Origin: Chromobacterium sp. ATCC 53434
GTDB lineage: Bacteria; Pseudomonadota; Gammaproteobacteria; Burkholderiales; Chromobacteriaceae
DNA: 64,000 bases
Direction: 5' to 3'
Assembly: GCF_002848345.1 (NCBI RefSeq)
Contig: NZ_CP025429.1
Coordinates: 2,728,001-2,792,000 of the forward strand
The position numbers were made by a program, and so were the translations under genes. The notes beneath the pieces are model-generated. The model was not told the DNA's origin and did not search any database. It worked only from the letters and a program-made list of their open reading frames with translations. This document shows, in pieces, positions 26,059 to 34,675 of this stretch (position 1 is the first letter of the stretch; the number at the start of each line of letters is the position of its first letter).

Positions 26059-27177
26059 ATGCTCGATGAACTGAAACAGATAGTGGGCCGGCTGATCGAT
26101 GAGCCGGTCGACATGGCGCCGTTGCGGCAACGATTCGGTCCAGGCCGGGAGCCGGCCTCCCCGGCACAAGTCGCCGAGTTCGCCGGCCTGTATTGCGCGC
26201 AGGCGCTCGCCCAGGCCCCCGCCGACGCCGGCCCCGCCAGCGCGGCCGAAGAGGGGGCGTGGTCGCTGCTGCATTTCATCGCCGAACTACCGGCGCCTAT
26301 CGCCGACGAGATCGGGCGCATCGCCGACTTCCGCGACACCGTCGAGCGCGCATGGCTGGAGCCGTTGGCCGACGCCTATGTCGGGCTATGCAACGTCACC
26401 CACGATGTGTGGGCGCACCTGCTGGGACAGGAAAGCGCCGAGGACGCGCGGATACTCGCCGCGCTGAATCGCCGGGCCGGCGTCCGGACGCTGGATTTCG
26501 GCGCCGGTTGCGGACACTTCGCGACGCAGCTGGCGATAGGCGGCGCCTGCGTCGATGTCGTCGAAATCGATCCGGTGAAGCTGGCCTTCCTGCAATATCG
26601 CAGCCGGCGGCTTGGGCTGGACATCCATTGCGGCATGCGGGACGCGCCGTATCAGCAGATACTCGCGATCAACGTGCTCGACCACCTGCTCGATCCCGGC
26701 GCCGCGCTGCGGCAGCTGACCGAACGCCTGCAGCCCGGCGGGCTGCTGCACCTGCTGGCCGAGTTTCCCGCCGACGGCTGGCACCAGGCCGACCCGGCCA
26801 GCATCCAGGCCTGCGCCGCGCTGCTGAACCGGCACTACGTCCGGCAGGCGCCGTCCGCCGTTCCCTGGCTGGACAGCTATACCCGCGCCGCCGCGCCGCC
26901 AACCGCCTCGGGCGGCCGGCCGGCCCTGCACCCGCGCGCCTCGCTGAGCGCTCGGCCGGGAGCACCGGAAATCATCTTGTCGAGCACCGCCTTCTATACC
27001 CGCCCCTGCGCGCTGGATCATCAAACCGCGACGCTGTGCGGCGAACTGGACGGCAGCCGCACGCTGCAGACGCTGTCGGCCGATCTGGAGCTGGAGCTGG
27101 ACGAGCTGGCCGCCTTCTGCGACTTCCTGCAGCAACACGGCCAGCTGACCTGGCTGCCCGAATTTCAGCCTCGTTGA
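26059..27177 (+). CDS. SAM-dependent methyltransferase with N- and C-terminal extensions
   Basis: A 372-residue protein. The central class I methyltransferase domain (about 130-240) has the SAM motif LDFGAGCGHFATQ at about 150-162, an acidic VVEIDPVKL strand and the motif INVLDHLLDPGAALRQL. The N-terminal 120 residues are helical. A C-terminal domain of about 60 residues (after STAFYTRPCALDHQTATLCG) looks like a small winged-helix or peptide-binding module. The substrate is unknown. It lies 21 nt after the JmjC gene. Confidence 0.8.
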   Translation: MLDELKQIVGRLIDEPVDMAPLRQRFGPGREPASPAQVAEFAGLYCAQALAQAPADAGPASAAEEGAWSLLHFIAELPAPIADEIGRIADFRDTVERAWLEPLADAYVGLCNVTHDVWAHLLGQESAEDARILAALNRRAGVRTLDFGAGCGHFATQLAIGGACVDVVEIDPVKLAFLQYRSRRLGLDIHCGMRDAPYQQILAINVLDHLLDPGAALRQLTERLQPGGLLHLLAEFPADGWHQADPASIQACAALLNRHYVRQAPSAVPWLDSYTRAAAPPTASGGRPALHPRASLSARPGAPEIILSSTAFYTRPCALDHQTATLCGELDGSRTLQTLSADLELELDELAAFCDFLQQHGQLTWLPEFQPR

Positions 27178-27203
27178 CCCAAACAGATGACGGAAGGATG
27201 CCC

Positions 27204-27908
27204 ATGGCCATCTTGCTAAGAAAATTGATCACCGCCGTTGCCCTGCCGATTCAGTGGCGGCGCAGCCGGCAACACGCCGCGGAAACGCTGAAGGCGTTTT
27301 CGGAAATCGAATTCGACAGCGCATGGCAATACCTGAACGCCATCCAATACGTCGACCAGCCGGAGATTCAACTGATGTTGTTCGGCAACTGCCTGGAGGA
27401 AATGGAACACTCGGACAAGTTTCTCAACGCCGCCCACAAGCTGGCGTCCGGCCGCATGGGCAGCCATACCCTGGCACGCAAGGAATTGGTCAAGAACCCG
27501 AACGACGTGCTGTACTTTCTTGCCTTCGCCCACGACAGCGAACGCTCGATCGCGACCCAATTCAAGGGCTATGCCAGGGCCTGCGGCAAATTCAGCGACG
27601 CCGCCGCGGTGTTCAACGACATCGCGATAGACGAAGAGAAACACGAACGCGAGGCCCGTTCCTCCTTGGTCAGCGCGGTGGGCTCGGAGCGCACCGCCCG
27701 CTGGCTGATATTCAAGGTCAAGCTGTACAAGGCCTACAGCGGCTGGATGCGTTTCAGCAAGAAACTGGGCGATATCATTTTCGCCGCATGGCTGGGCGTG
27801 ATTTTCCTGCTTTTCGGCTCATTGCTGAGAAATTACTGCCGGCGCACCTTACTCAATCCATCACGACAAACACCTCAACTGGGAGGCACAAAAAATGAAT
27901 GTTATTGA
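27204..27908 (+). CDS. Ferritin-like (putative diiron) membrane-tethered protein
   Basis: A 234-residue protein with a four-helix-bundle metal pattern: E in SEIEF, EEMEH at about 64-68, ER in AHDSERS, and DEEKHE at about 142-147. This is the E...ExxH twice arrangement of diiron carboxylate proteins. A C-terminal hydrophobic segment (FAAWLGVIFLLFGSLL) may anchor it. It could oxidise the pathway substrate or store or donate iron to the neighbouring iron oxygenases. The ATG at 27204 is chosen for its GGAAGG spacing. The stop overlaps the next start by 14 nt. Confidence 0.72.
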   Translation: MAILLRKLITAVALPIQWRRSRQHAAETLKAFSEIEFDSAWQYLNAIQYVDQPEIQLMLFGNCLEEMEHSDKFLNAAHKLASGRMGSHTLARKELVKNPNDVLYFLAFAHDSERSIATQFKGYARACGKFSDAAAVFNDIAIDEEKHEREARSSLVSAVGSERTARWLIFKVKLYKAYSGWMRFSKKLGDIIFAAWLGVIFLLFGSLLRNYCRRTLLNPSRQTPQLGGTKNECY

Positions 27909-28770
27909 TCGCTTGATGGCAGACCACGACAAGGATCCGGCGGCGGCCGCGCACGAGTTGCGCGAGCTGGACCCGTTGAGCCTGAGTCTGGATACCACGC
28001 CGCGTTACAGCTGGTTGCTGAATCATGTGCTGGGGGAGCTGGACGGCACCTGGGCCGACGCCTGCGAGCGCCAGCAACGGATCGCCGCGCTACCGGACGC
28101 CTCACCGACCATACATCGCAATCATGCGATCGCCGCGCTCTACGCCGGCCAGCCGCTGCAGGCATGGCACGCTCAGGCCCGCTTCATGGCCGCCAGCGGC
28201 GCCAGCGAGACCGAAGCCCAGGCGGTGATCCGCCTGGGCGTGCTGCAGCACAGCCCGGATCGCGAATCGTCCGGCGAAAACTTCCTGTCGGCGCTGCGCG
28301 GCGCCCTGGAGCAGATCAAGCAGTGGAACGGCCCGAACGCCGTCGCGGCGATGCTGGGCGCGGCGCTGAACAATGTCGTATCGGGCTGGATGAACCACGC
28401 GGCGGAACCGTCGGCGCCGATCAACGATGTCATGCAGGAGGCCGCCGTTCGCTGCCAGGCGATGTGGCAGGCCGGCGGCACCTGGGTCAACGCCGAGCGG
28501 GCCTGCTATCTGCGCGCGCTGGTGGCCAACCATCTCGGCCACTGGACGCAGGCCAGGGACGCCGCCGCCGAAGGCTTGAAGCTGATAGACAGCCATGGCG
28601 AGGAGGACGTGGACCGCGCCTTCCTGCTGCTGGAACTGGCCCGCGCGCACGGCGGCCTGTCCCAGGCCACGCAACAACAGCAGGCGCGGGAAACCGCCGT
28701 CGCCCTGGCCCAAGCGTTCTCGGAGCCGGGCCTGCGCGAATGGTTTGACAGCAAATTGGTCGGGGCCTGA
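27895..28770 (+). CDS. Helical-repeat protein of unknown function
   Basis: A 291-residue, Ala- and Leu-rich, probably all-helical cytosolic protein with no clear catalytic motif. Segments such as NHAIAALYAGQPLQAWHAQARFM and NHLGHWTQARDAAAEGLKLID look like TPR-type helical pairs, which suggests a scaffold or peptide-binding role. It is translationally coupled to the ferritin-like gene by a 14-nt overlap. I do not recognise a family. Confidence 0.7.
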   Translation: MNVIDRLMADHDKDPAAAAHELRELDPLSLSLDTTPRYSWLLNHVLGELDGTWADACERQQRIAALPDASPTIHRNHAIAALYAGQPLQAWHAQARFMAASGASETEAQAVIRLGVLQHSPDRESSGENFLSALRGALEQIKQWNGPNAVAAMLGAALNNVVSGWMNHAAEPSAPINDVMQEAAVRCQAMWQAGGTWVNAERACYLRALVANHLGHWTQARDAAAEGLKLIDSHGEEDVDRAFLLLELARAHGGLSQATQQQQARETAVALAQAFSEPGLREWFDSKLVGA

Positions 28771-28914
28771 TCCGCTTGCCGCATGGCTGCGCGCCGGCGC
28801 CGGCCGACCCAGAACCTTGCCGACGATGGCTCGCCATCGCCTGCCTGGTATGTCCGCTTAGCCTGTCGTTAGCGGCCATCTTGTTACTTCGCAACTTACA
28901 CAAAGGAGCAAGTC

Positions 28915-29145
28915 ATGAGTGAAGTGCAAAACGATCAACGCAATGCGCGTCGCTTGAAGAAACTGGTATACACCAGCATCGCCACCGGCCTGATCGGCGT
29001 GACCAGCCTCAGCGCGGCGGCACACGGCAATGCCTCTTCCCACGCCTTCAGCACCATCGACTGGAAAGCGGACTCCTTCTCGGTACAGACCAAGGACACC
29101 GCCAAAGTCGAGCATGCCCAGGACGTGACCGACGTTAAGCGTTAA
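28915..29145 (+). CDS. 76-aa small secreted-type protein, candidate precursor or partner peptide
   Basis: A strong AAAGGAG lies 6 nt before the ATG, the best ribosome binding site in the operon, which argues for a real, well-expressed gene. It has a charged N-terminus (MSEVQNDQRNARRLKK), a hydrophobic stretch VYTSIATGLIGVTSLSAAA (about 18-36), then HGNASSHAF and a polar tail of about 40 residues without cysteine. Cleavage after AAA would expose an N-terminal His. It may be a RiPP-like precursor or a periplasmic accessory protein. I recognise no family. Confidence 0.65.
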   Translation: MSEVQNDQRNARRLKKLVYTSIATGLIGVTSLSAAAHGNASSHAFSTIDWKADSFSVQTKDTAKVEHAQDVTDVKR

Positions 29146-29228
29146 GTCGCATGCAGCATGGCGGCCGGCGCCTCGGCGTCGGCCGTCACCCGTTTGACGG
29201 CGGCTGCCAATGACAAGCAAGCGATATC

Positions 29229-30029
29229 ATGCCGACTAGCCCCCAGATTACCGAGCAGGACCCGATCCGCTATTGGAGCGAATTGGGCCAGCGCCACGCG
29301 CTGGCATCGCGTTACGACGACGCCATCGCCGCCTTCGAGAACGTGCTGCGACTGGCAGGCGATCATGTGCTGGCGCAAGCATGGATGGCGGCGCTGCGGC
29401 ATGCCAGCGGCGACCCCTCGGCCGACTACCGCCCGGCGGAGATGATAGTCGAGAGCCGGCCCGCCGGCGCCGACCTGCTGCGCCGCCTGTCCGCCTGGGT
29501 CGTCGAACGCGCCGATCTGGTGCCGGACCCGGTGGACAAGGCCACCCATGGCGGCAGGCAAAGCGGCGAACTGAGCATGGACGACGGCCCGCTGGCCGCC
29601 GAGTTGCAGCAGCTGCTGGCCGCCGAGGTTTGCCGGATACTCGAATTGCCCGATCCCGGCGTCGCCAGCCTGGCCGCCCAGGGCCTGCGCATCAGCGCCT
29701 GGTCGGTGGTGCTGGACAGCGGCGGCTACCAGGACATCCACATTCACCAGGCCGGCGTGCTCAGCGGCGTCTTCTATCTGAGGATTCCGGCGATGTCGGG
29801 CTCGGAGCACGCGGGCTGCCTGCTGTTTCCGCACACCGTGCCGTGGCTGCCGCCCCGGAGCGGGGTCCAGCCGCCGCCGCCCTGGCCGGTCAGGCCGGAA
29901 TCCGGCCTGCTGCTGCTGTTTCCATCGTATCTGTGGCACCGCACCGAGCCGTTCCGCAGCGACGAGCCTCGCATCTGCATCGCCTTCGACGTCCTACCGG
30001 GAGCACCAGCCCGCCATGCCGATCAATGA
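29229..30029 (+). CDS. TPR plus 2OG-Fe(II) oxygenase-like protein
   Basis: A 266-residue protein. The N-terminal 60 residues (LGQRHALASRYDDAIAAFEN) form TPR-like helices. The C-terminal domain resembles the putative 2OG-Fe(II) oxygenase family PF13759: HIHQAGVLSGVFYLRIP at about 171-187 and LLLFPSYLWHRTEPF at about 227-241, ending RICIAFDV. These suggest a His...His ligand set and a 2OG-binding Arg, although the acidic ligand is not obvious. Its start lacks a strong Shine-Dalgarno sequence. It overlaps the next gene by 14 nt. Confidence 0.75.
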   Translation: MPTSPQITEQDPIRYWSELGQRHALASRYDDAIAAFENVLRLAGDHVLAQAWMAALRHASGDPSADYRPAEMIVESRPAGADLLRRLSAWVVERADLVPDPVDKATHGGRQSGELSMDDGPLAAELQQLLAAEVCRILELPDPGVASLAAQGLRISAWSVVLDSGGYQDIHIHQAGVLSGVFYLRIPAMSGSEHAGCLLFPHTVPWLPPRSGVQPPPPWPVRPESGLLLLFPSYLWHRTEPFRSDEPRICIAFDVLPGAPARHADQ

Positions 30030-30852
30030 GAACTTTCTTGCCGCCGCCGCCCGCGCCTTCGATCCGGGAATGGGCACCGAACATGTCGGGCCATTGCTGT
30101 ACGCCTTGCTGCGCATGCATCGTCCGCGCCGCGCGCTGGCGATAGGGCTCGGTTATTCGACGCTGTTCCTGCTGCAGGCGCTGGCCGACAACGAGGCCGA
30201 GGCCCGCCGCGACGCGGCGGTCATCGCCGGCGCCGCGGACGATCCGCTGCGCCGGGAGGTGCTGCATCCGCAATACCCGCATGCCGGCCATCGCGGCCGC
30301 CTGCACGGCATCGACGATTTCTCCGACGATCCCGGCCGGCTGGACCAGTTTCTCGGCTGCGTCGAGCATTTAGGACTGCAAGCGTATTTCTCGCTAGAGC
30401 GTTGCCGCTATCAGGACGCCGCCCTGGCCCGGGCGCCGGACGGATTCGACTTCATGTGGATGGACTGCGGCCACCAACTGGACTACGCGCCGCTGCTCAA
30501 CCGTTTCTGGCCGCTGCTCGACGACGACGGCGGGCTGCTGGCGATGCACTACACCTATGTCGATATCGACGCCGAGGACGAGCATGGCGGCAAGCACAAG
30601 GTGATGATGCCCGGGCCGTTCATCAACACGGTCCGCCAGCAGTTGCTGCAGGCCGGCCTGCAGGCCAATTTCGAGACCCTGTCGCTGATCGAGCCGCACA
30701 AGCACCGCCAGGGCAGCGTCAGCCTGCTGCGCAAGCTCGATGACGGCGAATGCTGCCGCCCGTCGTCGCTGGCCAGCGAGCAGAGCCTGCTGTACGGCGA
30801 GCCGGGCGAGCCGCTGGCGCCGTTGACGGAACGCGCCGAAGAGATGGACTGA
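30016..30852 (+). CDS. Class I SAM-dependent methyltransferase
   Basis: A 278-residue protein. The SAM-binding motif ALAIGLGYSTLFLLQAL is at about 40-56. DFDFMWMDCGHQLDYAPLLNRFWPLL (about 140) and GGLLAMHYTYVD follow, as in O-methyltransferase families of the Methyltransf_24 type. The middle carries a long DEEHGGKHKVMM-like polar insert. It is the last gene of the operon and is followed by a terminator hairpin. The substrate is unknown. Confidence 0.8.
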   Translation: MPINENFLAAAARAFDPGMGTEHVGPLLYALLRMHRPRRALAIGLGYSTLFLLQALADNEAEARRDAAVIAGAADDPLRREVLHPQYPHAGHRGRLHGIDDFSDDPGRLDQFLGCVEHLGLQAYFSLERCRYQDAALARAPDGFDFMWMDCGHQLDYAPLLNRFWPLLDDDGGLLAMHYTYVDIDAEDEHGGKHKVMMPGPFINTVRQQLLQAGLQANFETLSLIEPHKHRQGSVSLLRKLDDGECCRPSSLASEQSLLYGEPGEPLAPLTERAEEMD

Positions 30853-30860
30853 GGTGGCGC

Positions 30861-30887
30861 AAAAAAACCGGCCCCGCGGGGCCGGTT
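30861..30887 (-). terminator. Terminator between convergent operons
   Basis: An 11-bp stem (AACCGGCCCCG / CGGGGCCGGTT) followed on the minus strand by seven T. It ends the peptide ABC transporter transcript; in the plus direction the T-run is poor, so it is a weaker stop for the modification operon. Confidence 0.85.
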
Positions 30888-30906
30888 GTCTCGACCGGGA
30901 AACGGA

Positions 30907-32613
30907 CTAGGCCGGCGCCAGCGCCGCGCTCCAGCCCTGCGGAATCGCGCCCAGCAGCTTCTTCGTGTAGCCGTCCTGCGGCTCCCGATAGATCACGTCC
31001 GCGTCCGCCTGCTCCACCACCCTGCCCTGGTTCATCACCAGCACCTGGTCCGAGATGTGCTTCACCACCGCCAGATCGTGCGAAATGAACAGATACGACA
31101 GCTTGTACTCGTCCTGCAGGTCCTGCAGCAGGTTCAACACCTGCGCCTGCACCGACACGTCCAGCGCCGACACCGACTCGTCGCAGATCAACACCTCCGG
31201 CTTCAAGGTCAGGCAGCGCGCGATCGCGATGCGCTGACGCTGCCCGCCCGAGAACTCGTGCGGATACTTCGCCAAGGCGCCCGCCGGCAGGCCCACCTTG
31301 TCCAGCAGGTCCTGCGCCAGACGGCGCCGTTGACCCGCATCCTGGCCGATGCCGTGCAACAGCATCGGCTCGGTCAGGATCTGCTCCACCGTGAAGCGCG
31401 GATTCAACGACGCATACGGGTTCTGGAAGATGATCTGGATGCGCTTCTTGTACGCGTGGAACGCCTTGGCGCTCATGCCGATCAGGTCCTGGCCGTGGAA
31501 CAGCGCACGGCCCGCCGTCGCTTGGTGCAGCCGCACCAGCGTCAGCCCCACCGTCGTCTTGCCCGAACCGGACTCGCCGACGATGCCCAGCGTCTTGCCC
31601 CGCGCCAGCTTGAACGACACGTCCTGCACCGCGTGGAACTGCCGCTTGCCGAACAGGCCCTCGCGGATGTCGAAGCTCTTGCACAGGCCCTGCACGTCCA
31701 GCACGATCTCGTCGCCGGCCGCGTAGCCGCGCGCGCGCTCCGCCGGCTCCACATAGCCGCCCGGCTTCAGGAAGTCGTCTATCACCGCCAGCCGCTCCGG
31801 CCGGCGGTCCAGGTTCGGACGGCACGACAGCAGCGCCTTGGTGTAGGCGTCCTGCGGGTTCTCGAAGATCTGCTCCACCGTGCCCTGCTCGCGGATCACG
31901 CCGTGCCGCATCACCACCACCTCGTCGGCGAACTCGCCGACCACGCCCAGATCGTGGGTGATGAACAGCACCGACATGCCGTGTTTCTTCTGCAGATCGG
32001 CGATCAGCTGCAGGATCTGCTTCTGTATCGTCACGTCCAGCGCCGTCGTCGGCTCGTCGGCGATCAACAGCTTGGGCTCGCAGGCGATCGCGATCGCGAT
32101 CATCACCCGCTGCTGCTGGCCGCCGGACAACTCGTGCGGGTAGCGCTTCACCCGCTTCTCCGGCTCCGGCAGCCCCACTTCGCGCAGCAGCTCCACCGCC
32201 CGCTTCCACGCCGCGCCGCGGCTCAGGCCGGCGTGCAGCGTCAGCGTCTCGACGATCTGCTCGCCGACGGTGAACACCGGGTTCAAGGAGCTCATCGGCT
32301 CCTGGAAAATCATCGCGATGTCCTTGCCGCGCAGCCGGCGCAGCTCGGCCGGACTCTGTTTCAGCAAGTCCTTGCCCTGGAACAGCAGCTGGCTGCCGGC
32401 GTCGATCTCGCAGCCCTGCTGCGGCAGCAGCTGCATGATGGCCATCGACGTCACCGACTTGCCCGAACCCGATTCGCCGACCAGCGCCACCGTGCGGTTG
32501 GCTGGAATGTCGAAGCTGACGCCCTTCAGCGCCTCGAAGCGGCCGCCGTCCTCCTGGCGGAAACGCACCCGGAGCTCGCGGACCGACAGCAAGGCTTGAT
32601 TATCGTTCTTCAT
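30907..32613 (-). CDS. Peptide ABC transporter, fused double ATPase
   Basis: A 568-residue protein with two complete ABC domains, as in YejF/DppDF fusions. The first has Walker A GESGSGKS (about 48-55), signature LSGGQQQR and Walker [10 protein letters not shown]. The second has GESGSGKTT (about 350), FSGGQRQR and [12 protein letters not shown]. Both energise peptide import. In the second domain the Walker B glutamate is present (CDESVS). It is the last gene of a four-gene operon. Confidence 0.93.
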   Translation of the reverse strand: MKNDNQALLSVRELRVRFRQEDGGRFEALKGVSFDIPANRTVALVGESGSGKSVTSMAIMQLLPQQGCEIDAGSQLLFQGKDLLKQSPAELRRLRGKDIAMIFQEPMSSLNPVFTVGEQIVETLTLHAGLSRGAAWKRAVELLREVGLPEPEKRVKRYPHELSGGQQQRVMIAIAIACEPKLLIADEPTTALDVTIQKQILQLIADLQKKHGMSVLFITHDLGVVGEFADEVVVMRHGVIREQGTVEQIFENPQDAYTKALLSCRPNLDRRPERLAVIDDFLKPGGYVEPAERARGYAAGDEIVLDVQGLCKSFDIREGLFGKRQFHAVQDVSFKLARGKTLGIVGESGSGKTTVGLTLVRLHQATAGRALFHGQDLIGMSAKAFHAYKKRIQIIFQNPYASLNPRFTVEQILTEPMLLHGIGQDAGQRRRLAQDLLDKVGLPAGALAKYPHEFSGGQRQRIAIARCLTLKPEVLICDESVSALDVSVQAQVLNLLQDLQDEYKLSYLFISHDLAVVKHISDQVLVMNQGRVVEQADADVIYREPQDGYTKKLLGAIPQGWSAALAPA

Positions 32614-32634
32614 CTTGTCTCTCCCCGTTCCGGC

Positions 32635-33699
32635 CTATTTGCCGACCGCGCGCGGATCGAGCGCGTCGCGCAGCGCGTCGACCAACAGGCTGAACGCCGT
32701 CACCAGCACCGACATGGCGACGGTCACCGCCAGCATCTGCCACCAATAGCCCTGGATCAGCTCGGTCGGCGCCTCCTCCAGCATCGATCCCCAGCTGACC
32801 TGGCGCACGTCGACGCCGAAGCCGAGGAAGGACAGGATGGCCTCGTACTTGATCAGCGCCACCGTCAGCAGCGAAAACTGCACCAAGAGCAGGTGGGAAA
32901 TATTGGGCAGAATGTGGACGAACATCTTGCGCATGTCGCCGGCGCCTATCGCATTGGCCGCCTGCACGTACTCCCGGCCTTTCAGCTTCAGGTACTCGGC
33001 GCGCACCAGCCGGTAGGTGCCGGTCCAGCTGGTCAGCGCCATCACCGCGATGATGGTGCCGATGCCGCGGCCGGAAACGGCGGCGAAGGACAGCAGCAGC
33101 AGCATGTCGGGCACCGAGGTGAACACGCTGTAGAACCAGTTGAGGAAGTCGTCGACCCTGCCGCCGAAATAGCCGGACATCGCGCCGAGCGCGCAGCCTA
33201 TCAGCAAGGAGCACACCGCGCCGAACACACCGACGAAGATCGAGGTGGACGTGCCCTTCAGCGTTTTCTGGATCACGTCGCGGCCCTGCAGGTCGCCGCC
33301 GAACGGCAGCGTCTCCAGCCGGCTCCGGGCCTTGCCGGCGTAGTCGCCGGCATGTGGTTTGGCGGCGGCCAGCTCCCGCCCTATCGGGTCTTCCGCCGGA
33401 CTCATCGCGACCACCGGCGCGGCGACCACCGGCCGGGCCGAGACCGACTCGGGTGGCAACACGTCGTCGGCGGACGGCTGCACCCAGCTGGGCGGCGCGT
33501 ACGGCACGCCGACCTCGTCGGTCCAGCCGGCGCCGATCAGATTGCACCAGCCGCCGACAGCGACCAGCAAGTAGGCCAGCACAATCCACAAGGAAAGAAA
33601 GCCCACCTTGTTGCGCTTCAGGCGCTGCCATCCGAGCGCCCACAGGCTGCGGGACGGCATGGCCGGCGCGCCGCCGGCGGTATTCTGCAATGTCGTCAT
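32635..33699 (-). CDS. Peptide ABC transporter permease (OppC/YejE type)
   Basis: A 354-residue inner-membrane protein. An N-terminal helix is followed by a long periplasmic segment (about 55-145), then a BPD_transp_1 core of five helices with the EAA motif REYVQAANAIGAGDMRKMFVHILPN. The extended periplasmic insert is typical of the YejE-like branch. A strong GGGGGAGAA precedes the start. It lies 16 nt after the partner permease. Confidence 0.92.
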   Translation of the reverse strand: MTTLQNTAGGAPAMPSRSLWALGWQRLKRNKVGFLSLWIVLAYLLVAVGGWCNLIGAGWTDEVGVPYAPPSWVQPSADDVLPPESVSARPVVAAPVVAMSPAEDPIGRELAAAKPHAGDYAGKARSRLETLPFGGDLQGRDVIQKTLKGTSTSIFVGVFGAVCSLLIGCALGAMSGYFGGRVDDFLNWFYSVFTSVPDMLLLLSFAAVSGRGIGTIIAVMALTSWTGTYRLVRAEYLKLKGREYVQAANAIGAGDMRKMFVHILPNISHLLLVQFSLLTVALIKYEAILSFLGFGVDVRQVSWGSMLEEAPTELIQGYWWQMLAVTVAMSVLVTAFSLLVDALRDALDPRAVGK

Positions 33700-33715
33700 T
33701 ATCGTTCTCCCCCGC

Positions 33716-34654
33716 TCACTTCAGTTGCACGCGCGGATCGATCCACTTGTAGACCAGATCGCCGAGCAGATTGAACGCCATGGTGGCGATGGCGATGTAG
33801 ATGGTGATCGCCTTGATCACCGGAAAATCGCTCTTGTTGACCGCCTGGATCACCTCGTTGCCCATGCCGGGAATGCCGAAGAAGTTCTCCAGCACCAGCG
33901 CGCCTATCAACAGATAGGGCAGCGACATCATCACGCTGGTGACCACCGGGATCAGCGCGTTGCGCAGCACATGCTTCAGCATGATGCCGCGCTCGGACAA
34001 GCCTTTGGCGCGCGCGGTGCGGACATAGTCCTGGCCCAGCTCCTCGACGAAGAAGCTGCGGTAGAAGCGGATATCCGGCCCCAGCGACACCATCAGCCCC
34101 ATCAGCAGCGGCAGCGGCACATAGAGGAAGAGATTGGTCCAGAACGAATCGCCCCAGCCGCGCACCGGGAACCAGCCGAGCTTGAACGCCAGAAAATACT
34201 GGCCGGCGATGATGTAGATCAGCGCGCTGATCGACATCGCCACCGTGCAGACGATGGTGATCAGATGGTCGGTCAGGCCGCCGCGGAAATAGGCGACCAG
34301 CGCGGCCAGCGGGATCGCGATCAGCAGATCGACGACCAGCATCGAGCCGGCCAGCGTCAGCGACGGGCCCACGCGGCTGCCTATGATGTCGGCCACCGGC
34401 TGCTGGGTGGACCAGGAGGTGCCGAAGTTCAGCGTCAGCACCTGGTGGACGAACAGCCAGAACTGCTCCGGCAGGCTCTTGTCCAGGCCGAGCTGGCTGC
34501 GTATCTGCGCCAGCACTTCCGGCGTCAGGTGCTTGCCGGCCAGCACCAGCGACGGATCGCCGCCGACGACGCTGAACAGGGTGAAAACCAGCAGCATGAC
34601 GCCGAGCAGGGTCGGGATCATTTGCAGCAGCCGGCGGATGATGAATGCGGACAT
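33716..34654 (-). CDS. Peptide ABC transporter permease (OppB/DppB type)
   Basis: A 312-residue inner-membrane protein with the OppB opening FIIRRLLQMIPTLLGVMLLVFTLF, six helices and the EAA motif DYVRTARAKGLSERGIMLKHVLRN. It pairs with the OppC-type permease. AGGAGAA lies before the start, and it is 21 nt downstream of the substrate-binding protein. Confidence 0.94.
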   Translation of the reverse strand: MSAFIIRRLLQMIPTLLGVMLLVFTLFSVVGGDPSLVLAGKHLTPEVLAQIRSQLGLDKSLPEQFWLFVHQVLTLNFGTSWSTQQPVADIIGSRVGPSLTLAGSMLVVDLLIAIPLAALVAYFRGGLTDHLITIVCTVAMSISALIYIIAGQYFLAFKLGWFPVRGWGDSFWTNLFLYVPLPLLMGLMVSLGPDIRFYRSFFVEELGQDYVRTARAKGLSERGIMLKHVLRNALIPVVTSVMMSLPYLLIGALVLENFFGIPGMGNEVIQAVNKSDFPVIKAITIYIAIATMAFNLLGDLVYKWIDPRVQLK

Positions 34655-34675
34655 GATGTTCTCCTCGCTAGCCGC

